Assembly (NCBI GenBank): GCA_016707605.1
Contig: JADJHJ010000013.1
Coordinates: 143,761-207,760 of the forward strand
Length of the DNA stretch: 64,000 nucleotides
Direction: 5' to 3'
From: Candidatus Promineofilum glycogenicum
GTDB lineage: Bacteria > Chloroflexota > Anaerolineae > Promineifilales > Promineifilaceae
How positions within the stretch are numbered: position 1 is the first letter of the stretch; each line of letters opens with the position of its first letter. Below, in pieces: positions 60,743-64,000 of the stretch. Both the position numbers and the translations under genes were made by a program. The notes beneath the pieces were generated by a model, which saw only the letters and a list, made by a program, of their open reading frames with translations, was not told the DNA's origin and did no database searches.

Positions 60743-61687
60743 TTAGTACCGCTTATCCTCCAAATCCTTCTGCTCCTCCCGCAACCGCAAATAGCTGTCG
60801 TAGCGCTCCGGCGACACTCGCCCATCGGCCACGGCCGCCAGCACGGCGCACTTCGGCTCGTGGGTGTGGGTGCAGTCGCTGAAGGCGCACTGCTCTACCA
60901 GCGGGCCGATCTCGCGGAAGTAGGCGTCGACCTCCGTCGGCTCCAGGTCGAACAGGGCCAGGCCGCGGATGCCCGGCGTGTCGGCCACGTAGCCGCCGAT
61001 CTCCAAAGGGATAAGTTCCGTGTGGCGCGTGGTGTGCATCCCCTTGCCCGTCGCCTCGCTGACTTCCTTCACGCGCAGCCCCAGCCCCTCTTGCACGGCG
61101 TTGAGCAAGCTCGACTTGCCCACGCCCGACGACCCGGCCAGCACCGACAGCTTGCCGCGCAACGTCTCGCGTAGCGCCTCGACCCCCTCGCCGGTGACGA
61201 CGCTGGTGTAGATCACCGGGTAGCCGATGGCCTCGTAGACGCGGAACAGGTCGCGCGCCTCCTCCGGCATCACCAGATCGACCTTGTTGGCACAGATGAT
61301 CGCCGGCAGGCGGTTCATCTCGGCCACGACCAGGAAGCGGTCGAGCTTGCGCGGGCTGAAGGCGGGGCTGGCGACGGAGAAGACGAAGACGACCTGATCG
61401 GGGTTGGCCACCAGCACCTGCTCGCGGTCGCTCTGCAACGAGCGGTCCTGCGCCGCCACGCGCGTGCGCGACAGGGCCGAGTGGCGCTCTGCGATGGACT
61501 CCACCGCCCCCGTGCCGTCGCGGTTGATCTCGATGGTCACGCGGTCGCCCACGGCGACGATGTCGCTCTTGGAACGCGCCTGCTTCAGCCGCCCGCGGAT
61601 GCGGCTGATGATCGGCTCCCCGCCGTCGTCGGGCTGGACGGTGAAGAAGCCGCTTTGGGCTTTGATGACGAGGCCGGTCTTTTTCAA
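60743..61687 (-). CDS. rsgA: Ribosome small-subunit-dependent GTPase A
   Basis: A 314-residue circularly permuted GTPase that helps late maturation of the 30S subunit. An OB-fold N-domain is followed by CANKVDLV (G4), then SVLAGSSGVGKSSLLNAV (G1), HTTRHTELI (G2) and VADTPGIRGLAL (G3), the permuted order unique to RsgA. The C-terminal zinc site is CAFSDCTHTHEPKC. Only a TTG start is available, and a family C hairpin begins two bases upstream with no Shine-Dalgarno sequence; the native start may have been displaced. Confidence 0.93.
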   Translation of the reverse strand: MKKTGLVIKAQSGFFTVQPDDGGEPIISRIRGRLKQARSKSDIVAVGDRVTIEINRDGTGAVESIAERHSALSRTRVAAQDRSLQSDREQVLVANPDQVVFVFSVASPAFSPRKLDRFLVVAEMNRLPAIICANKVDLVMPEEARDLFRVYEAIGYPVIYTSVVTGEGVEALRETLRGKLSVLAGSSGVGKSSLLNAVQEGLGLRVKEVSEATGKGMHTTRHTELIPLEIGGYVADTPGIRGLALFDLEPTEVDAYFREIGPLVEQCAFSDCTHTHEPKCAVLAAVADGRVSPERYDSYLRLREEQKDLEDKRY

Positions 61688-61689
61688 GA

Positions 61690-61761
61690 GAGGTTCCAGG
61701 GGCCAGGGGCCAGGTTCCAGGGGATAGGCCCTAGCCCCTGGAACCTGGCCCCTGGAACCTT
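61690..61761. repeat. Family C hairpin between rsgA and etfA
   Basis: CCAGGGG/CCAGGTT heptamers on the left and the complement on the right, around GGGATAGGCCCTAGCCCC. It fills the whole gap between the two genes. Confidence 0.92.
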
Positions 61762-61762
61762 C

Positions 61763-62737
61763 TTAATTGAGGCGCTTCTTAAACTCGGCCGTCAACGCCG
61801 GGATGACCTTGAACAGGTCGCCGACGATGCCGTAGCGGGCCAGCTTGAAGATCGGCGCGTCGGGGTCTTTGTTGATGGCGACGATGACCTTCGAGCTGCG
61901 CATACCGGCCTGGTGCTGGATAGCGCCGCTGATGCCGGCGGCGATGTAGAGGTCGGGGGCGACGGTCTTGCCCGTCTGGCCGACCTGATGCTCGTAGGGA
62001 ATCCAGCCGGCGTCGACCGTGGCCCGCGACGCGCCCAGGGCCGCGCCGAGCACATCGGCCAGCTCGCGCAGCGGCTCGAACCCTTCCGGCCCGCCGACGC
62101 CGCGCCCGCCGCTGACGATCTTGCCCGCGTCGGTCAGGCTGACCTTGCCGCCCTTGCCCTCGAAGCCGATGATCTTGGTCGGGATGGCGTCCTCGGCCAC
62201 GGCCGCGCCGACCATCTCCGGCGCGCCCGTCTTGCCCGTGGCGGCTGCCTGGGCGAAGGCCCGGCTGCGCAGGGTGACGATCTGCGGCGTGCCGGTGACG
62301 AACGCCTCGCACAGCAGCTTGCCGGCGTAGACGGGGCGCGTGGCCTTGACCACGCCGCCATCGACCTTGACCTCGATGGCCTCGGCTACGACGCCGGTGT
62401 CCAGGTCGGCCCCCGTCCAGGCGGCCAGGTCGCGGCCGCGGGTGGACGCGCCGATGAGGATCACCGCCGGCTGCCGCTCCTGGGCCAGCTTGGCCAGCAG
62501 CGGGCCGTGGGCTTCCACCCGGCCGCCGGCCAGCGTGGCGTCATCGGCCCCGATGACCGCGTCCGCGCCCAGGTCGAAGGCCGCGGCGCAGGCCGGGCCG
62601 ACGCCCTGCCCGAAGACGAGGGCCGTCAGCGGCTGGCCGAGGCTGTCGGCCACTTGCCGCGCCGCGCCCAGCGCCTCGCGGCTGATGGCGCTAATCGCGC
62701 CCTCTCGATTCTCGACATAGACCCACACGCCGCTCAT
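61763..62737 (-). CDS. etfA: Electron transfer flavoprotein, alpha subunit
   Basis: A 324-residue EtfA/FixB. The C-terminal FAD domain is clear: IVSGGRGVGGPEGFEPL, RATVDAGWIPYEHQVGQTGK and YIAAGISGAIQHQAGM with VIVAINKDPDAPIF. It forms a heterodimer with EtfB and passes electrons from acyl-CoA dehydrogenases to the quinone pool. GGAGAAGGT precedes the ATG, which overlaps the etfB stop by four bases. It probably serves the acyl-CoA enzymes encoded at 18.5-29 kb. Confidence 0.95.
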   Translation of the reverse strand: MSGVWVYVENREGAISAISREALGAARQVADSLGQPLTALVFGQGVGPACAAAFDLGADAVIGADDATLAGGRVEAHGPLLAKLAQERQPAVILIGASTRGRDLAAWTGADLDTGVVAEAIEVKVDGGVVKATRPVYAGKLLCEAFVTGTPQIVTLRSRAFAQAAATGKTGAPEMVGAAVAEDAIPTKIIGFEGKGGKVSLTDAGKIVSGGRGVGGPEGFEPLRELADVLGAALGASRATVDAGWIPYEHQVGQTGKTVAPDLYIAAGISGAIQHQAGMRSSKVIVAINKDPDAPIFKLARYGIVGDLFKVIPALTAEFKKRLN

Positions 62738-63519
62738 ATGACCTTCTCCTCAAACAGCTTATTGACCAGGTTGCGCGCCTGCTCCTCCGGCGTGTCGCCG
62801 GCGATCATCTCGATTTCGCCTTCGCGGGGCGGGATGGGGTAGACGTTGGACCAGTCGGCCTTGGCCGCCGGCGCGCTGACGCCGATGTCGCCCGCCGTCC
62901 AGGTGGGGATGACGGCCTTGCTGGCCTTGCGGATGCCCATGAAGGACGGGTAGCGCGGCTCGTTGATCTCCTTGACGAAGCTGATGACCACCGGCAGCTT
63001 GGCCGTGACCGTCTCTTTGCCGTCGTCGGTCATGCGGTCGACGGTGATGCTGCCGCCGTCCACCGACTGGATGGCCGCGACGTAGGTCAGCGGCGTCCAG
63101 CCCAGGACGCGGGCGACCTGCACCGGGGTGTGGCCGGTGTCGCCGTCGATGGCCTGCTTGCCGAAGAGAGCCACCTGGACGTCGCCGATCTTGTTGATGG
63201 CCGCGGCCAGGGTGCGGGCCGTGCCCAGCGTGTCGCTGCCCAGCAGGGCGGGGTCGGAGACGAGGATGGCCTCGCCGCAGCCCATCGCCAGGCAGGTCTT
63301 CAGCGCTTCGTCGCTCGACGGGTCGCCGAGGCACAGGGCGACCGCCTCGGCCGCGCCGCGGTTTTCCTTGAAGCGGATCGCCTCTTCGATGGCGTACTCG
63401 TCCCAGGGGTTGACGACGTTGGGCTTGCCGCCCGGGTCTTCCCAGCTCACCACGCCGCCCTTCACCGACAGGGTGGCGGTCGTGCTGGGTGTTTGTTTAA
63501 CGCACACGACTACTTTCAT
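62734..63519 (-). CDS. etfB: Electron transfer flavoprotein, beta subunit
   Basis: A 261-residue EtfB/FixA. MKVVVCVKQTPSTTATL at the start, NPWDEYAIEEAIRFKE, the AMP-site DGDTGHTPVQVARVLGW and LPVVISFVKEINEPRYPSF (quoted in part) are family signatures. GGAGG lies eight bases before the ATG. It is translated together with etfA. Confidence 0.95.
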   Translation of the reverse strand: MKVVVCVKQTPSTTATLSVKGGVVSWEDPGGKPNVVNPWDEYAIEEAIRFKENRGAAEAVALCLGDPSSDEALKTCLAMGCGEAILVSDPALLGSDTLGTARTLAAAINKIGDVQVALFGKQAIDGDTGHTPVQVARVLGWTPLTYVAAIQSVDGGSITVDRMTDDGKETVTAKLPVVISFVKEINEPRYPSFMGIRKASKAVIPTWTAGDIGVSAPAAKADWSNVYPIPPREGEIEMIAGDTPEEQARNLVNKLFEEKVI

Positions 63520-63540
63520 ACATCAGCCTCCATGTGAATG

Positions 63541-63603
63541 GAACCACAGATTTCGCAGATGACACAGATTTCACTCCGCAGAATCTGTGTCATCTGTGGA
63601 TTC
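63541..63603. repeat. Family D hairpin at a gene 3' end
   Basis: CACAGATTTCGCAGATGACACAGATT faces GAATCTGTGTCATCTGTGG; the arms pair over about 20 bp. Its right arm encodes the last residues of the next gene. Confidence 0.85.
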
Positions 63604-64000
63604 TTCTTGTAACGGTTTGCTATCGAGCGGGGCTGCGCTATTGAGCTCCACTATCTCTGCGGCCAGCGCCTCGTCGGCCAGCTCCAGGGTCATATCGCGC
63701 CAGGTGAAGTCGACGATGCGCGCCGACTCGCGCACGGCGCGCGTCTCCGGCAACTGCTCGGCCGCCGCCCGACGGGCAAAAGCCCACCAGACCAGCGCCG
63801 CTGCCGCACCCCCGGCCAACAGACCGGCCAGGCCACGCAGCCACCACGGCCCGTCCAGCAGCAGGGCGACCAGCGCCAGCAGCGCCAGACCGGCGACGAC
63901 CGTCGCCACCTGTCCGGTGCGCCGCAACTGCTCCTGGCGGCCGGAGCGGCGGGCCAGTTGCCGGGCGCAATCGGCGCACAGCGGTGCGTCGAGCCGGCGG
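63571..64000 (-). CDS. Membrane protein with N-terminal zinc-ribbon-like motif, 5'-partial
   Basis: The frame is open to the window edge, so the start is outside. The visible part begins with RRLDAPLCADCARQLARRSG, holding one CxxC pair of a possible zinc ribbon. Two adjacent hydrophobic helices follow (VATVVAGLALLALVALLL and GLAGLLAGGAAAALVWWAF), then an acidic soluble tail. The final EESTDDTDSAE is translated from a family D repeat arm. No named family is recognised; proteins of this layout are common near etf genes only by chance as far as I know. Confidence 0.55.
   Translation of the reverse strand, partial: RRLDAPLCADCARQLARRSGRQEQLRRTGQVATVVAGLALLALVALLLDGPWWLRGLAGLLAGGAAAALVWWAFARRAAAEQLPETRAVRESARIVDFTWRDMTLELADEALAAEIVELNSAAPLDSKPLQEESTDDTDSAE

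Overview
The window is GC-rich, densely coded bacterial DNA, most likely a chromosome fragment of an uncultured Chloroflexota bacterium (Anaerolineae/Caldilineae grade). This rests on family content, not on a marker gene: paired Cthe_2159-type beta-helix proteins, a PadR/HAAS pair, a DcsG-like ATP-grasp protein, death-like/effector-associated domains joined to a trypsin-like protease, a bacterial MFE-2 fusion, and very many palindromic intergenic repeats. There is no phage, plasmid, CRISPR array or classical IS transposase.

Layout. 0-10 kb: mostly plus-strand housekeeping and stress genes (cytochrome c peroxidase end, cupins, hotdog thioesterase, PadR plus HAAS membrane protein, MDR reductase, alpha/beta hydrolase, ATP-grasp, DMT exporter, APH-like kinase, endonuclease-fold hydrolase). 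10-18.5 kb: two paralogous secreted Cthe_2159 proteins under near-identical promoters with 11-bp direct repeats, a divergent TetR/aldo-keto reductase pair with two operators, and an FG-GAP/VCBS surface protein. 18.5-33 kb, minus strand: acyl-CoA metabolism (MFE-2 fusion, CaiB CoA-transferase, AidB-like acyl-CoA dehydrogenase, hotdog thioesterase) with MazG, amidase, phosphofructokinase, an MBL hydrolase and PEP carboxylase. ETF alpha/beta at 61.8-63.5 kb could accept electrons from the dehydrogenase. 33-42 kb: a Nudix gene fused to a GxxExxY nuclease, a bactofilin-like membrane protein, a membrane glycosyltransferase broken by repeats, a candidate small RNA and an FtsX/LolD ABC exporter. 42.4-45 kb: a three-gene plus-strand island (adaptor with death-like domain, trypsin-like protease, small membrane protein) that looks like a conflict/cell-death module. 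45-50.3 kb, minus strand: GntR regulator, ATCase-like and YgeW-like carbamoyltransferases, carbamate kinase and a threonine-synthase-family PLP enzyme. 50.4-60 kb: tRNA-Gln, PEP-mutase-family enzyme, DinB-like protein, short GlmU-like protein, cytidine deaminase, a sensor kinase/LuxR regulator pair, MgtC, a GntH-like MBL protein and a CobW GTPase. 60-64 kb: rsgA, etfBA and a gene leaving the window.

Two features stand out. First, at least nine families of long hairpins occupy the gaps between genes and sometimes enter genes; most have arms built from tandem 7-10 bp words. Two full cassettes bounded by such words carry a GxxExxY-family PD-(D/E)xK nuclease-like gene, which suggests a REP/RAYT-like partnership between a nuclease-like gene and non-autonomous hairpins. 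Second, the adaptor/protease/membrane island appears to use homotypic domain pairing.

Caution: at least thirteen otherwise intact genes carry single-base frameshifts, often in G or C runs and concentrated at 48.9-59.4 kb. This looks more like unpolished long-read consensus than biology, so entries typed as pseudogene for that reason are probably intact in the organism.
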